A stretch of 64,000 nucleotides of DNA from Micromonosporaceae bacterium (GCA_020027875.1 JAHRHA010000025.1:1-64000), one strand, 5' to 3'; counted from the first letter of the stretch, positions 1 through 11,003 are shown. The notes: generated from the letters alone by a model not told the origin. Translations and numbers: made by a program.

Positions 1-1586
1 CCCGGCGGGCGCGCACCGGTGCGCCCGCCCGGCGCTCTGCGCTGGCCTGGGCGCGACGGGCGGCGCCGCGCCCCGTCCTGCTCGCTGGCGCCGGCCTGGC
101 CGCGGTGATCGCCGTACTGCCGTTGGCCTATCTGGCTGTCCGCACCGGCGAAGCGGGCTGGACGCGGGTGGCCGCCGAAGTGTTATCCCGGCGCACCGGA
201 GTCCTAGCCGCGCGTAGCCTCGCCCTCGCGGGCGTGGTCACTGCATGCTGCGTCACGCTGGGCGTCGCTGGAGCGTTCCTGGTCACCCGCACCGATCTGC
301 CGGCGCGGCGGTTGTTCGGGGTGCTCGCCGCATTGCCGTTGGCCATACCCACCTACGTCGCCGGCTTCGCCTGGGTGTCCACCGTGGACACCTTCGAGGG
401 CTTCTGGGCCGCGGCCCTGGTGCTCACGCTCTGCTCGTACCCGTATGTGTTTCTTCCGGTTGCCGCGGCCTTGACCGGCGCCGACCCGGCGCAGGAGGAG
501 GTATCCCGTAGCCTGGGCCGCGGCGCCTGGCAGACCTTCACCGGCGTCACGCTGCGCCAGGTGCGTCCCGCAGTCGCCGCCGGAGCGCTGCTGGTTGCGC
601 TGTACGTGCTGTCCGACTTCGGCGCGGTCTCGATCGTTCGGGTGGACACCTTCACCCGAGCCATCTTCACCGCCTTCAACCTCGGCTTCGACCGCACCGG
701 CGCGCTGGTGCTGTCCACCGTGTTAGTGGTGCTGACCGTGCTGCTGCTCACCGGCGAGACGCTCACCCGCCGCCGCGGCGCCCGCCACGCCCGCACAGGT
801 GGCGCCGGCCGGCCGCCGGTCCGGCTACGGCTGCACGTCCTTCGGTGGCCCGCAGCCGGGCTGTGCGGCGTCCTAGCGGCACTCGCGCTCGGCGTACCCG
901 CGGTCAGCCTCGTCCGGTGGCTTGCCGCCGGAGTGTCCCGTCCCGGCTCCCTCGACGAGGTCGCCGCCGCGGCCGGCAACTCGCTGTGGGTCTGTCTCGT
1001 CGGTACCGGACTCACCGTGGGGCTCGCCCTGCCGATCGGGCTGCTCGCCGCCCGGGCCCCCGGGCCGCTGGCCGTCGGGCTAGACCGGGTGACCTACCTC
1101 GCGCATGCGCTGCCCGGCCTCGTCATCGGCCTGTCGCTGGTCTACTTCGGAATCAACGTCGCGTATCCGCTCTACCAGAGCGTGTGGCTCCTCGCACTGG
1201 CTTACGCGGTGCTGTTCCTGCCGCTCGCGGTGGCCGCGGTGGCCGCGGCGGCGGCTCAGTGCCCACCGGTGCTGGAAGACGTCGCACGTACGCTGGGCCG
1301 GCGCCCCCCGACCGTCTTCGCCACCATCACGCTGCCGCTGACCCTGCCCGGTATCGGCGCCGGAGCGGCGCTGGTCTTCCTGGCCTGCATGAAGGAGCTT
1401 CCGGCCACCCTGCTGCTGCGCCCAACCGGAATGGACACCCTCGCCACCAAGCTGTGGTCGCATACCGCGGTGGCCGAGTACGCCGCGGCCGCACCGTACG
1501 CCGCCCTGCTGGTCGGACTTGCGGCCGTACCCACGTCGATGCTCGCGGTGCGAACGGGCGTCCTGAACAGCGGGCGCCTCACATGA
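1..1586 (+). CDS. Iron/thiamine-type ABC transporter permease (5' end cut)
   Basis: Inner-membrane permease of a binding-protein-dependent importer, with the double-length architecture (two fused permease halves) of the Fe(III) FbpB / thiamine ThiP type. The reading frame (codons starting at base 3) is open to the left edge, and the GTG at 105 lies inside the first hydrophobic segment, so the true start is upstream and the gene is 5'-partial. Two EAA-type cytoplasmic loops are visible, near residues 131-155 (EEVSRSLG) and 390-420 (EDVARTLG), counted from the GTG at 105. Each sits in a roughly six-helix half. The stop overlaps the start of the ATPase gene (ATGA at 1583-1586), so the two are translationally coupled. 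A substrate-binding protein would be expected just upstream, outside the window. Iron is the likeliest substrate but is not shown by the sequence. Confidence 0.85.
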   Translation, partial: RRARTGAPARRSALAWARRAAPRPVLLAGAGLAAVIAVLPLAYLAVRTGEAGWTRVAAEVLSRRTGVLAARSLALAGVVTACCVTLGVAGAFLVTRTDLPARRLFGVLAALPLAIPTYVAGFAWVSTVDTFEGFWAAALVLTLCSYPYVFLPVAAALTGADPAQEEVSRSLGRGAWQTFTGVTLRQVRPAVAAGALLVALYVLSDFGAVSIVRVDTFTRAIFTAFNLGFDRTGALVLSTVLVVLTVLLLTGETLTRRRGARHARTGGAGRPPVRLRLHVLRWPAAGLCGVLAALALGVPAVSLVRWLAAGVSRPGSLDEVAAAAGNSLWVCLVGTGLTVGLALPIGLLAARAPGPLAVGLDRVTYLAHALPGLVIGLSLVYFGINVAYPLYQSVWLLALAYAVLFLPLAVAAVAAAAAQCPPVLEDVARTLGRRPPTVFATITLPLTLPGIGAGAALVFLACMKELPATLLLRPTGMDTLATKLWSHTAVAEYAAAAPYAALLVGLAAVPTSMLAVRTGVLNSGRLT

Positions 1587-2631
1587 GCGAACTGGACGTG
1601 CGAAACGTGTCCAAGGCCTACGGGCCGGTGCTCGCTGTCGACGGCGTCGACCTGACCGTTGCCACCGGCACGCTGGCAGCGGTGCTCGGCCCGTCCGGCT
1701 GCGGGAAGACCACCCTGCTGCGCTGCATCGCCGGATTCGAACACGTCGGCGCGGGCGAGGTTCGCGTCGGTGGCCGCCTGGTCGCCGGCGGCGGGACGCA
1801 CCTGGCCCCGCACCGGCGACGGGTCGCGATAGTGCCGCAGGAGGGGGCGCTGTTCCCGCACCTGTCGGTGGCCGGCAATGTGGCGTACGGCCTCGACCGG
1901 GCCGGGCGCCGGTCCGAGCGCGTAGCGCAGGTCCTGTCTCTGGTGGACCTGGCTGGCTTCGAAGACCGGATGCCGCATCAGCTCTCCGGCGGCCAGCAGC
2001 AGCGCGTGGCCCTCGCCCGGGCGCTGGCCCCGCGCCCGCCCCTGGTGCTGCTCGACGAGCCGTTCAGCGCCCTGGACGCCGGCCTACGCGCGGAACTGCG
2101 CCGCGTCGTACGAGCCGCGCTGCGCGCCGACGGTGCCACCGCGGTGTTGGTCACCCACGACCAGGGCGAGGCCCTGTCGATGGCCGACCAGGTGGCGGTC
2201 ATGCGCGCGGGCCGCATCGTCCAATGCGGACCCCCGGCCGACGTGTACCGGGAGCCGGCCGACGCCTGGGTGGCAAGCTTCGTCGGCGAGGCGGTGCTGC
2301 TGCCTGGCCTCGTCGCCAGCGCCCGGGCCCACACCCCGCTCGGGGAGCTGCCCGTGGCCGGCACGTCGGCCGGCGCCGCGACCGTGTTCCTGCGCCCCGA
2401 ACAGCTGCAGGTGCTGCCCGTGAACACCGCCTGCGGCGTCGCGGCGACCGTGCTGCGCCACGATTTCCACGGCCACGACGCGCTGCTGCTGGTGCGGCTC
2501 GACGACGGCCACGAGGTGCCCGCCCGGATCTTCGACCCGACCATGGCGGCGCCGGAAGTCGGCGACCGTATCGCGGTACGTGTGCGCGGCACAGCCCGGG
2601 CCTACCCCGACCCTACGAACGGTGCCGTGGA

Positions 2632-2638
<7 letters not shown>
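1583..2638 (+). CDS. ABC transporter ATP-binding protein (FbpC/PotA-like)
   Basis: ATPase partner of the upstream permease, 351 residues. It has Walker [10 protein letters not shown] (about residues 36-44), signature LSGGQQQR (about 133-140), Walker B LVLLDEP followed by the H-loop THD, and a C-terminal extension of about 110 residues fitting a TOBE-type regulatory domain. ATG at 1583 was chosen because it overlaps the permease stop (ATGA) and starts immediately before the conserved N-terminal strand; upstream in-frame sequence is the permease read in another frame. Its 3' end overlaps the convergent ahcY gene by 7 bp. Length and motifs match FbpC-type iron importers; sugar or polyamine importers have similar ATPases. 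Confidence 0.9.
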
Positions 2639-4110
<1,472 letters not shown>

Positions 4111-4461
4111 GTAGCTAACTCCGGATTCGTCAGACGGTACGGCCGACGTCCCACCATACGTGACACTGCCGCCGTGCTTGCGCCAGACCCGGAGCTAACG
4201 CCAGGCCCGGAGATAGCGCACGGGGCGGTAGCCGAAAGTGGACTCTCCACTCTGGGCCTACCACCCCGTGCTTCCCCCCGGTTTGGTTCCCCCGCGCGTG
4301 GCTCGGACCGTAGTCGCGATGACGCTGCGTAGTTAAAGACTCACACTCTGCACAAGTGCTGTCAAGCTAAATACCAAAAAAGCGCAGCAACGCCCACAAA
4401 ACAGCCCGAAACCTACCCCCGGCGCCCCGACTGTCCGGGTCCGGTCGCGGAGCCCGCCCGC
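4111..4461. other. Intergenic leader between ahcY and manA
   Basis: About 350 bp with no credible coding sequence. It contains the 18-bp tandem pair at 4183-4218, a small hairpin GTGGA-CTC-TCCAC at 4238-4250 and an AT-richer stretch (4330-4410). On the minus strand this stretch includes TTGACA (4365-4360) as a possible -35 for ahcY, but no convincing -10 follows at 17-18 bp. It also contains the manA 3' flank. No SAH riboswitch core was recognised. Confidence 0.5.
4183..4218. repeat. Imperfect 18-bp tandem repeat in ahcY leader
   Basis: Two adjacent 18-bp units, CCAGACCCGGAGCTAACG and CCAGGCCCGGAGATAGCG, match at 15 of 18 positions, 73 bp upstream of the ahcY start. Function unknown; it could be a pair of regulator sites or a simple duplication. 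Confidence 0.6.
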
Positions 4462-5649
4462 CTAGCCGGGCGCCACCTGGAAGACCGTCGCGTCCCCGCT
4501 CACCTCGACCGAGGGCTCTGTGGCCGGCACGAAGACCGACTCGCCCGAGGTGACTCGCCTAACCTGGCTGCCCACACTCAGCAGGGCCGCGCCCCGGATG
4601 CAGACGAGGATGCGCGGGCCCGCGCCCGGCACTGACACCGGCGTGGACGCGGCGGACGCGACCGCCTTGACGAGGCTGAACTCGCGCACCGGCGCCGCCC
4701 AGGTCACCACCCCGGGTCCGACCGGCGTCGGCCGCACCACCGGGTCGGCCATCACGTCGTAGCGCAGCACCCGCAACAGCTCGGCGACGTCGACGTGCTT
4801 GGGCGTCAGCCCGCCCCGGATCACATTGTCGCTCGCCGCCATGACCTCAACGCCCACCCCAGCCAGGTAGGCATGGAGGTTGCCGGCCGGCATGAACACG
4901 GCCTCGTCCGGTCGCAGTCGAACCTGGTTGAGCAGCAACGCCACCACGACACCGACATCGCCCGGATAGCGCCGCCCAAGATCACCGGCGAGGGCATACG
5001 ACTCCCCCCTCGACGAGAACGAACGCCCTGCCGCGGCCACGGCGGCGACGAGCCCCGTGCGGTCACCCGCCGGCCACCGCGTCAGCATCTCGGCCGCCGA
5101 GCGCAGCCGCGTGGCGACCGGACCCGCCTCGAGCGCAGCGATCACCGGTTTGAGCGCGGGCACGCCAAATGATCCGAGCAGTGCCGCTGTCGCGTCGGGA
5201 TCCCGAAATCCGCACAGGGCGTCGAACTCCTCGATCGCGACCAGGAGCTCCGGCTTGTGGTACGGGTCGGCGTAGTTGCGTACCGGGGCATCGCGGGCCA
5301 ACCCGGCCGCCTCTTCGGCCGCGAACCCCGCGCGGGCCTGCTCCGAGTCTGGATGCGCCTGCAGCGACAGCGGCTGTGCCGCGGCGAGAATCTTGAGCAG
5401 GTACGGTAGACGGCTGCCGAACTCGGCCACCACCGCCTCGCCCAGAGCCGCGGACGGGTCGCCATCGATCGCTTCGGTCAGCGGTATCGAACCGTCCTCA
5501 TCGGACAGCAACGACGGCGCCGTCGGGTGTGCGCCCATCCACAGCTCCGCCTCGGGCTCCGGCGTCGGGGCCGGCCGGCGCTGCAGCGAGGCAAGGGCGG
5601 TCCGCGACCCCCAGGCGTAGCGGCGGATGGGGTTGGTCAGCGGCCTCAC
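4462..5649 (-). CDS. manA: Mannose-6-phosphate isomerase, class I
   Basis: Zinc enzyme interconverting fructose-6-phosphate and mannose-6-phosphate, feeding GDP-mannose synthesis with manB and the guanylyltransferase at 31444. 395 residues, normal for class I. Expected metal ligands are visible in SLQAHPDSEQ (Gln/His, about residues 90-98), HKPEL (Glu, about 130) and GNLHAYLAGVGVEV (His, about 256). The start is the GTG at 5649, which gives VRPLTNPIRRYAWGS and overlaps the stop of the upstream CDF gene as GTGA. The open frame continues much further upstream but only as a shadow of the CDF gene. It is the last gene of the five-gene minus-strand operon 9425-4462. Confidence 0.95.
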   Translation of the reverse strand: MRPLTNPIRRYAWGSRTALASLQRRPAPTPEPEAELWMGAHPTAPSLLSDEDGSIPLTEAIDGDPSAALGEAVVAEFGSRLPYLLKILAAAQPLSLQAHPDSEQARAGFAAEEAAGLARDAPVRNYADPYHKPELLVAIEEFDALCGFRDPDATAALLGSFGVPALKPVIAALEAGPVATRLRSAAEMLTRWPAGDRTGLVAAVAAAGRSFSSRGESYALAGDLGRRYPGDVGVVVALLLNQVRLRPDEAVFMPAGNLHAYLAGVGVEVMAASDNVIRGGLTPKHVDVAELLRVLRYDVMADPVVRPTPVGPGVVTWAAPVREFSLVKAVASAASTPVSVPGAGPRILVCIRGAALLSVGSQVRRVTSGESVFVPATEPSVEVSGDATVFQVAPG

Positions 5650-6572
5650 GTCGTCACAGACGCACGGTAGATGTCTGGCTCGATGTAGATCACCCGCGCG
5701 ATGGGGACGGCCTCGCGGATGCGCGACTCGGCTGCGTCGATGGCCCGAGCGACATCCGCCGCGCTGGCGGCGTTTGGGACGCCGACCTTCGCGGCGACCA
5801 GGAGCTCCTCCGGTCCCAAGTGGAGCGTGCGCATATGGATGATGCGCTCGATGTCCCCGCCGTCGACCAGGGCCGCCTCGATCTTCGTCACGTGCTCGCT
5901 CCTCGCCGACTCTCCGATGAGGAGGCTCTTCGTCTCGATGGCCAGAACGATGGCCACCGCGACGAGCAGCAGACCGATGAGCACGGTGCCGATGCCGTCC
6001 CAGACACCATCGCCCGTCACGAGCGTGAGCCCGACACCGAAGAGCGCCAAGACAAGACCGATGAGCGCGGCGAGGTCCTCGAGCAGGACCACCGGCAGCT
6101 CGGGTACACGGGAGTGGCGAACAAAGCCGACCCAACTGGACGTGCCGCGGATCTTGTTGCTCTCCTGGATCGCGGTACGGAAGGAGAATCCCTCGAGCCC
6201 GATCGCGACGACCAGAACCGTGATCGGCACCCATTGCCAGGCGGTGATCGGCGCCGGGTGCTGCAACTTGTGCCATCCCTCGTACAGCGCGAAGAGCCCA
6301 CCCACGCTGAAGAGCACGATGGAGACGATGAACGCGTACACGTAGCGCTCACGCCCGAAGCCGAACGGATGCCGCGGGGTCGCCTCCCGCCGCGCCCGCC
6401 TGCCGCCGACCAGCAACAAAGCCTGGTTGCCCGAGTCGGCCACCGAGTGGATCGACTCGGCGAGCATCGACGACGAACCGGTCAGAGCGAAGGCGATGAA
6501 CTTGGTAGCGGCGATGCCCAGGTTCGCGGCCAGTGCCGCGACGATCGCCCGTGTGCCGCTGGCGGCGCTCAT
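5646..6572 (-). CDS. Cation diffusion facilitator family transporter
   Basis: Membrane exporter of divalent metal ions (Zn, Co, Mn or Fe class), 308 residues with about six transmembrane helices and a cytoplasmic C-terminal domain. The helix-2 metal site HSVAD is at residues 42-46. The matching helix-5 aspartates are in the DGVWDG region near residue 190. The protein resembles the SLC30A9-like branch rather than YiiP. It overlaps both neighbours by 4 bp (ATGA at 6569-6572 with the SIS gene, GTGA at 5646-5649 with manA), so it is translated as part of the mannose operon. Its metabolic link to mannose metabolism is unclear; a plausible inference is zinc balance for the zinc enzyme ManA. Confidence 0.92.
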   Translation of the reverse strand: MSAASGTRAIVAALAANLGIAATKFIAFALTGSSSMLAESIHSVADSGNQALLLVGGRRARREATPRHPFGFGRERYVYAFIVSIVLFSVGGLFALYEGWHKLQHPAPITAWQWVPITVLVVAIGLEGFSFRTAIQESNKIRGTSSWVGFVRHSRVPELPVVLLEDLAALIGLVLALFGVGLTLVTGDGVWDGIGTVLIGLLLVAVAIVLAIETKSLLIGESARSEHVTKIEAALVDGGDIERIIHMRTLHLGPEELLVAAKVGVPNAASAADVARAIDAAESRIREAVPIARVIYIEPDIYRASVTT

Positions 6573-7771
6573 CTACGCGTGAACTCCTTCAACTCGTCGA
6601 CCGCGGGCACCGCGGTCGGATCCAGGCCATGAGCCAGAGCTAGATATACCGAAGCGAAGTCCGGCACCGCGATGAGCGAGGCGAGCCGCTCCAACGGGGA
6701 GGCGCCCTCGGCCTGAACCACTTCACACCGGACGCCCCGGCGGGCGGAGAGCTCCACGACGGCGTCCGCCCGGCGTTCCTCGACCGCCGTCGGCTCACCC
6801 GCCTCCATCTCCTCGTCGGCGAGTCCGCCGTCGCGAAGGATGAGGAGTCGCAGCCGGGTCGGTTCGGGCTGATCCCCCGGATCGGCAAAGATGTCACGCT
6901 CGGACTCGACCAGGCCGCCATAAATGCCGTCGATGAGGCCGACCCGACCGCGACCCGCCTCGCCGAGCGAGCCCGCGACGACGGGGTAGCGGGCGTTGGC
7001 GGCCAGCATGTCACCGACCCGGCGGGCGGCGACGGTGGCGAGCGGCGACGAGCCCCAGACGATCGGGATGGAGTTGGCGAGGTCGAGCGCGAGAGCCTTG
7101 GCCGGGTTGACGAAGGACTCAGCGTCCGGCCGGCAGCGCTCGGCATCGTCGTCGAGGCGCGCCGCGGTCTCGGCGAAGTCGGCCTCATTGATGCGGACCA
7201 GACCTAGCGTCCGGGCGGCCAGAAGCACCGGCACCGTCAGCGCCCACAAGCTCGCTCGCGCCGGCGCGCGGCGGGGCACGGGCACGAACGGCGCCCGGGC
7301 CCGTTCTGCCAACGCCTGAAGCTCGGAGTCCGGAGGGCCGATCGCGACGAGTCGGGCGCCGCGGCGCCCAGCGGCCTCGGCAGCGGCGAGTGCCTCAGGG
7401 CTTCGACCGGAGGCGGAAACAGCGATCACCGCGTCGGCGGCACCGACCCAGCCAGGGATGCCGGCGCTGCGGTGTCCCACGACCGGGACCGGGCAGCGCG
7501 GACCGGCGACGGTCTCCAACAGATCACCAGTGCGGGCGGCCGTGCCGACACCCGCCACCACCACGGCTCGCGGCCGGCCTTCGTCGGCCAGCGTGCTCAG
7601 GTTCGCCTCGGCGGCGAGCGCGGCGGACTCCCGTACCTGCGCCCCGGCCGAGGCCAGCGCCCGCAACATTCCGGACGCGTCCGCGGCCTGCACCCGAGCG
7701 GCGTCGTTGAGCAGCGACTCTTCGACGTGACGGTGTCCACGCACACTCGCGGAGCCGTTCAGCGAGGTCAT
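6569..7771 (-). CDS. SIS-domain phosphosugar isomerase (glucose/mannose-6-P isomerase type)
   Basis: 400-residue protein with a SIS fold: a sugar-phosphate Ser/Thr region (VIAVSASGRSPE, about residues 120-132) and a C-terminal part resembling the bifunctional phosphoglucose/phosphomannose isomerase domain. The ATG at 7771 shares its first base with the last base of the upstream Trm112-like stop (TGATG), which fixes the start; the longer open frame upstream is a shadow. Its stop overlaps the CDF start. The order manB - Trm112-like - SIS - CDF - manA is typical of actinobacteria (recalled), and supports a role in mannose/glucose-6-phosphate interconversion or regulation. Catalytic activity cannot be confirmed from the sequence alone. 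Confidence 0.88.
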   Translation of the reverse strand: MTSLNGSASVRGHRHVEESLLNDAARVQAADASGMLRALASAGAQVRESAALAAEANLSTLADEGRPRAVVVAGVGTAARTGDLLETVAGPRCPVPVVGHRSAGIPGWVGAADAVIAVSASGRSPEALAAAEAAGRRGARLVAIGPPDSELQALAERARAPFVPVPRRAPARASLWALTVPVLLAARTLGLVRINEADFAETAARLDDDAERCRPDAESFVNPAKALALDLANSIPIVWGSSPLATVAARRVGDMLAANARYPVVAGSLGEAGRGRVGLIDGIYGGLVESERDIFADPGDQPEPTRLRLLILRDGGLADEEMEAGEPTAVEERRADAVVELSARRGVRCEVVQAEGASPLERLASLIAVPDFASVYLALAHGLDPTAVPAVDELKEFTRR

Positions 7772-7953
7772 CAGGCGTCCTTCACGACCGGCCGCGCCTC
7801 GTCTAGCAGCAGCACCGGGATGCCGTCCCTGATCTCGAAGACCCGAGCGCATTCGGTGCAGGTCAGCGTCTGGTTCTCGGCGTCGTAGCGCAGTGGCGCG
7901 TGGTGTGTGTCCGGGCAGGCGAGGATCTCCAACAAATCTGGGTCGAGAGACAT
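7771..7953 (-). CDS. Trm112-family small protein
   Basis: 60-residue protein of the Trm112/UPF0434 family. Family members are small zinc-ribbon partners of methyltransferases in other organisms; the bacterial role is not settled. Cysteines are C13, C32 and C35. The fourth expected ligand of the first knuckle (CPxC) is Thr16, followed by two histidines, so metal binding, if any, would use His or be lost. I recall the same CPDTHH variant from other actinobacteria. The start ATG at 7953 has a GGAGGG Shine-Dalgarno about 8 bp upstream. It is coupled to the SIS gene through TGATG. Confidence 0.85.
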   Translation of the reverse strand: MSLDPDLLEILACPDTHHAPLRYDAENQTLTCTECARVFEIRDGIPVLLLDEARPVVKDA

Positions 7954-8045
7954 CGTGCACCCTCCACTGTCACCAATACGGCGACCCCCTTAGGGCCGAC
8001 CCCCGCAGCTTAGAGCGTCGCCCCACGCCGGCAGGGACCGCATGG

Positions 8046-9425
8046 TCAGCCACGAACGACCGCGAGGACCTGGTCTCGCAGAGCAGCCATCCGGGCCTCG
8101 TCGGCGGCCTCCACGTTGAGCCGGAGGAGTGGCTCGGTGTTGGACGGGCGCAGATTCGCCCAGGAGCCGTCGGGGAAGGTGAGGGTCAGCCCGTCGAGGT
8201 GGTCGACCTCCGCCTCGGGGAAGGCCTTCTCGACCTCTGCGATCTTCCCGGCCTGATCGGTAACTGCAGAGTTGATCTCACCTGACGATGTGTACCGCTC
8301 GTATGCCCGGGCCAGCTCCGACAGCGGCCGGTCCTGCTCACCCAGCGCGGCGAGCACATGCATCGCGGCCAGCATGCCGGTGTCGGCGCCCCAGAAGTCG
8401 CGGAAGTAATAGTGGGCCGAATGCTCGCCGCCGAAGACCGCCCCGGTGCGGGCCATCTCGGCCTTGATGAACGAGTGGCCCACGCGGCTGCGTACCGGTA
8501 CGCCGCCATTTTCTCGCACGATCTCCGCCACCGCGCGCGACGTGATCAGGTTGTGAATGATCGTGTCGCCGGGATGCTTGGCGAGCTCGCGCGAGGCGAC
8601 CAGGGCGGTGATGGCGCTCGGCGACACAGGATTGCCGTCGGCGTCCACCACGAAGCAGCGGTCGGCGTCCCCGTCGAAGGCGATGCCGACGTCCGCGCCG
8701 TGCTCCCGGACGGCCGCCTGCAGGTCCACGATGTTCTTCGGTTCCAACGGGTTGGCCTCGTGGTTCGGGAACGACCCGTCGAGTTCGAAGTAGAGCGGGA
8801 CGATCTCTAGCGGGAGGGCGCGGAGGACCGCGTCGCCGAGAACGGCCGGCACCGTGTATCCCCCCATGCCGTTGCCCGCGTCGACCACGACGGTGAGGGG
8901 CCTTATCCCTGAAAGATCCACAAGGGTACGCAGGTGCGCCGCATACTCGGCGAGAAGGTCCCGCGACTCCGCTCTTCCGGTCGGCTCGCCAAGCTTCGCC
9001 CGGCCATCGAGGATCGCCTGGGCGCGGTCGCGAATCTCGGCCAGACCGGTGTCCTGGCCGATGGGCAGCGCCGCGGCCCGGCACATCTTGATGCCGTTGT
9101 ACTGCGCCGGATTGTGGCTCGCAGTGAACATGGCGCCCGGTATGGCAAGCCGCCCGGTCGCGAAGTAGAGCAGGTCGGTGGAGCCCAGCCCGGCCTCAAC
9201 CACGTCGGCGCCCTCGGCCCGCGCTCCCTCGCCGAAGGCGGCGGCGAGGCCCGGCGAGGACTCGCGCATGTCGTGAGCGATCACGATCCGGTCAGCCTGC
9301 TCACCACCTGCCCGGAGGGTCTGCACGAATGCCGAGCCGATTGCCCGGGCCACGTCTGCGTTCACTTGGTCCGGCACGATGCCCCGAACGTCGTACGCCT
9401 TGACGATGGCAGTCAGATCCGACAT
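8046..9425 (-). CDS. manB: Phosphomannomutase/phosphoglucomutase
   Basis: Alpha-D-phosphohexomutase converting mannose-6-phosphate to mannose-1-phosphate (or the glucose pair), the step between ManA and the guanylyltransferase. 459 residues with all four family loops: phosphoserine TASHNP (Ser103), Mg-binding DGDADRC (about 249-255), sugar loop GGEHSAH and phosphate loop RPSNTEP. ATG at 9425 (MSDLTAIVKAYDVRG) is preferred over the GTG at 9452 because AAGGAGA lies 5-6 bp upstream of it and the GTG has no ribosome binding site. It is the first gene of the mannose operon, with a 92-bp gap to the Trm112-like gene. Confidence 0.95.
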   Translation of the reverse strand: MSDLTAIVKAYDVRGIVPDQVNADVARAIGSAFVQTLRAGGEQADRIVIAHDMRESSPGLAAAFGEGARAEGADVVEAGLGSTDLLYFATGRLAIPGAMFTASHNPAQYNGIKMCRAAALPIGQDTGLAEIRDRAQAILDGRAKLGEPTGRAESRDLLAEYAAHLRTLVDLSGIRPLTVVVDAGNGMGGYTVPAVLGDAVLRALPLEIVPLYFELDGSFPNHEANPLEPKNIVDLQAAVREHGADVGIAFDGDADRCFVVDADGNPVSPSAITALVASRELAKHPGDTIIHNLITSRAVAEIVRENGGVPVRSRVGHSFIKAEMARTGAVFGGEHSAHYYFRDFWGADTGMLAAMHVLAALGEQDRPLSELARAYERYTSSGEINSAVTDQAGKIAEVEKAFPEAEVDHLDGLTLTFPDGSWANLRPSNTEPLLRLNVEAADEARMAALRDQVLAVVRG

Positions 9426-9485
9426 CTCGGTCTCCTTGGCATGAATCGACACCGCTATGTGGTGAGCGTACCGGCCCCTCTCCCG

Positions 9486-9542
9486 CCGATCATGACCTGG
9501 AGGTCATGATCGGGGCTGTTATGCGACGGTCAGCTCATGATC
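9486..9542 (-). repeat. Dispersed 57-bp palindromic repeat, family 1, copy A
   Basis: Reverse-oriented copy of a composite element: a 19-bp half-site (GATCATGAGCTCACCGTCG in the forward copies, one mismatch here), an 11-bp variable spacer, then a palindrome with arms GATCATGACCT and AGGTCATGATC around a 2-bp centre. Here the palindrome arms are perfect over 13 bp (9486-9513). Other copies are at 18323 and 21603. The copy lies between the 5' end of manB and the 3' end of the aldehyde dehydrogenase gene. Confidence 0.85.
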
Positions 9543-9557
9543 CCCGGGATCTTGAGG

Positions 9558-11003
9558 CTAGAGATCGACGCCGGTGAACACGAGCACGCGGGGTTCGGTG
9601 TAATCGTCCATCGCGCTTCTTACGCCTTCCCGGCCGACGCCGGAGCCCTTCATCCCGCCGTACGGCATCTGATCAGCCCGGAAGCTCGGCACGTCGCCGA
9701 CGATCACGCCGCCGACCTCGAGTCGGCGATGGGCGGCGAACGCGGTCTGAAGATTGTGCGTGAACACGCCGGCCTGCAACCCGTACACCGAGTCGTTGAC
9801 CGCGGCGAACGCCGCCTCGTCGGACTCGGCGCGGGAGAGTACGAGCACCGGGCCGAACACTTCCTCAGCGCACACCTTCGCATCGGCCGGTGCGTCCACG
9901 ATCACAGTCGGGGCATAGGACACCCCGTCGCGTACTCCGCCGGTTAGCACCTTCGCCCCCGACGCTACGGCCTCGTCCACCCACGCCTCCACGCGCCGCG
10001 CGGCGTCTTCGTTGATCAGCGGGCCGACGTCGGTGGCCTCGTCGGCCGGGTCGCCGGTGCGAAGCGCTGCGACCTTGGCCACCACCAGGTCGGCGAGGCG
10101 GTCGTAGAGGGACGCGTGCGCGATCACCCGTTGCACCGCGACGCAACTCTGCCCGGCCTGGTAGTTCGAGAATGTCGCGATCCGGGTCGCCGCCCAGTCC
10201 AGATCCGGGTCGGCGGCCCAGTCCGCGCACACGACGGCGGCCGCGTTGCCGCCCAACTCCAGGGTGATGTGCTTGTGCGGGACGGCCGCACGGATCGCCG
10301 CCCCAACTGGACCGGAACCCGTGAACGACACCACCGGCAGGCGAGGGTCGGCCACGAGATCGCCCGCTCGCTCGTTCGGGATTGGCAGCACGGAGAACAT
10401 GCCCTCGGGCAATCCGGCCTCAGCCAGGAGATCCCCGAGCAACAGCGCCGACAACGGTGTGGCCGGCGCCGGCTTAAGGATAATCGGGGCACCGACCGCG
10501 ATCGCCGGCGCGACTTTGTGCGCGACCAGGTTTAGCGGAAAGTTGAACGGGCTGATGCCCAGCACCGGCCCGCGAGGCACCCGCCGCACCATCGCGAAGC
10601 GTCCAGCCGCCGCCGGGTCAGTGTCCAGGCGCTGCAACTCCCCCGAGAAGCGGCGGGCCTCCTCACTCGCCCATCGAAATGTCGACACAGCCCGCCCTAC
10701 TTCCGCTCGGGCCCACCTGAGCGGCTTGCCGTTCTCCGCCGTGATCAGCTGGGTGACCTCCTCGGCTCGTTCCGCCAGACGCCTCGACACGTGCTCGAGG
10801 GCGCCCGCCCGGACGTGCGCCGATAGGCCGGCAACCTCCGCGGCCACAGTGGTGGTCGCCGCCACCGCACGGTCCACCTGAGCGGGCGACGCGAGACTCG
10901 TACGACCGACCTCGCGCCCGTCGTAGGGGTGGCGCACGATGAGAGGGTCGCGACTGGTCTCCGGACGCCCGGCGACGTAGAACGGACGGTCTGACTCGGT
11001 CAC
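9558..11003 (-). CDS. NAD(P)-dependent aldehyde dehydrogenase (candidate succinate-semialdehyde dehydrogenase)
   Basis: 481-residue member of the aldehyde dehydrogenase superfamily. Catalytic Glu is in LELGG (about residue 248) and catalytic Cys in GQSCVAVQ (about residue 285). The GTG start at 11003 is preceded by GGAGG with a 5-bp spacer. Context is a polyamine/GABA block with a gamma-aminobutyraldehyde-type dehydrogenase and gabT, so oxidation of succinate semialdehyde is the natural missing step and the best guess for this gene. That assignment is inference; related enzymes use lactaldehyde, phosphonoacetaldehyde or glyceraldehyde-3-phosphate. It is divergent from the 11159 gene across a 155-bp region holding an operator-like palindrome. 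Confidence 0.85.
   Translation of the reverse strand: MTESDRPFYVAGRPETSRDPLIVRHPYDGREVGRTSLASPAQVDRAVAATTTVAAEVAGLSAHVRAGALEHVSRRLAERAEEVTQLITAENGKPLRWARAEVGRAVSTFRWASEEARRFSGELQRLDTDPAAAGRFAMVRRVPRGPVLGISPFNFPLNLVAHKVAPAIAVGAPIILKPAPATPLSALLLGDLLAEAGLPEGMFSVLPIPNERAGDLVADPRLPVVSFTGSGPVGAAIRAAVPHKHITLELGGNAAAVVCADWAADPDLDWAATRIATFSNYQAGQSCVAVQRVIAHASLYDRLADLVVAKVAALRTGDPADEATDVGPLINEDAARRVEAWVDEAVASGAKVLTGGVRDGVSYAPTVIVDAPADAKVCAEEVFGPVLVLSRAESDEAAFAAVNDSVYGLQAGVFTHNLQTAFAAHRRLEVGGVIVGDVPSFRADQMPYGGMKGSGVGREGVRSAMDDYTEPRVLVFTGVDL

Noticed and set aside
4111-4461. Possible SAH riboswitch upstream of ahcY
   Set aside because: The conserved core of known SAH riboswitches was not found on the minus strand; only a short tandem repeat and a weak hairpin are present.
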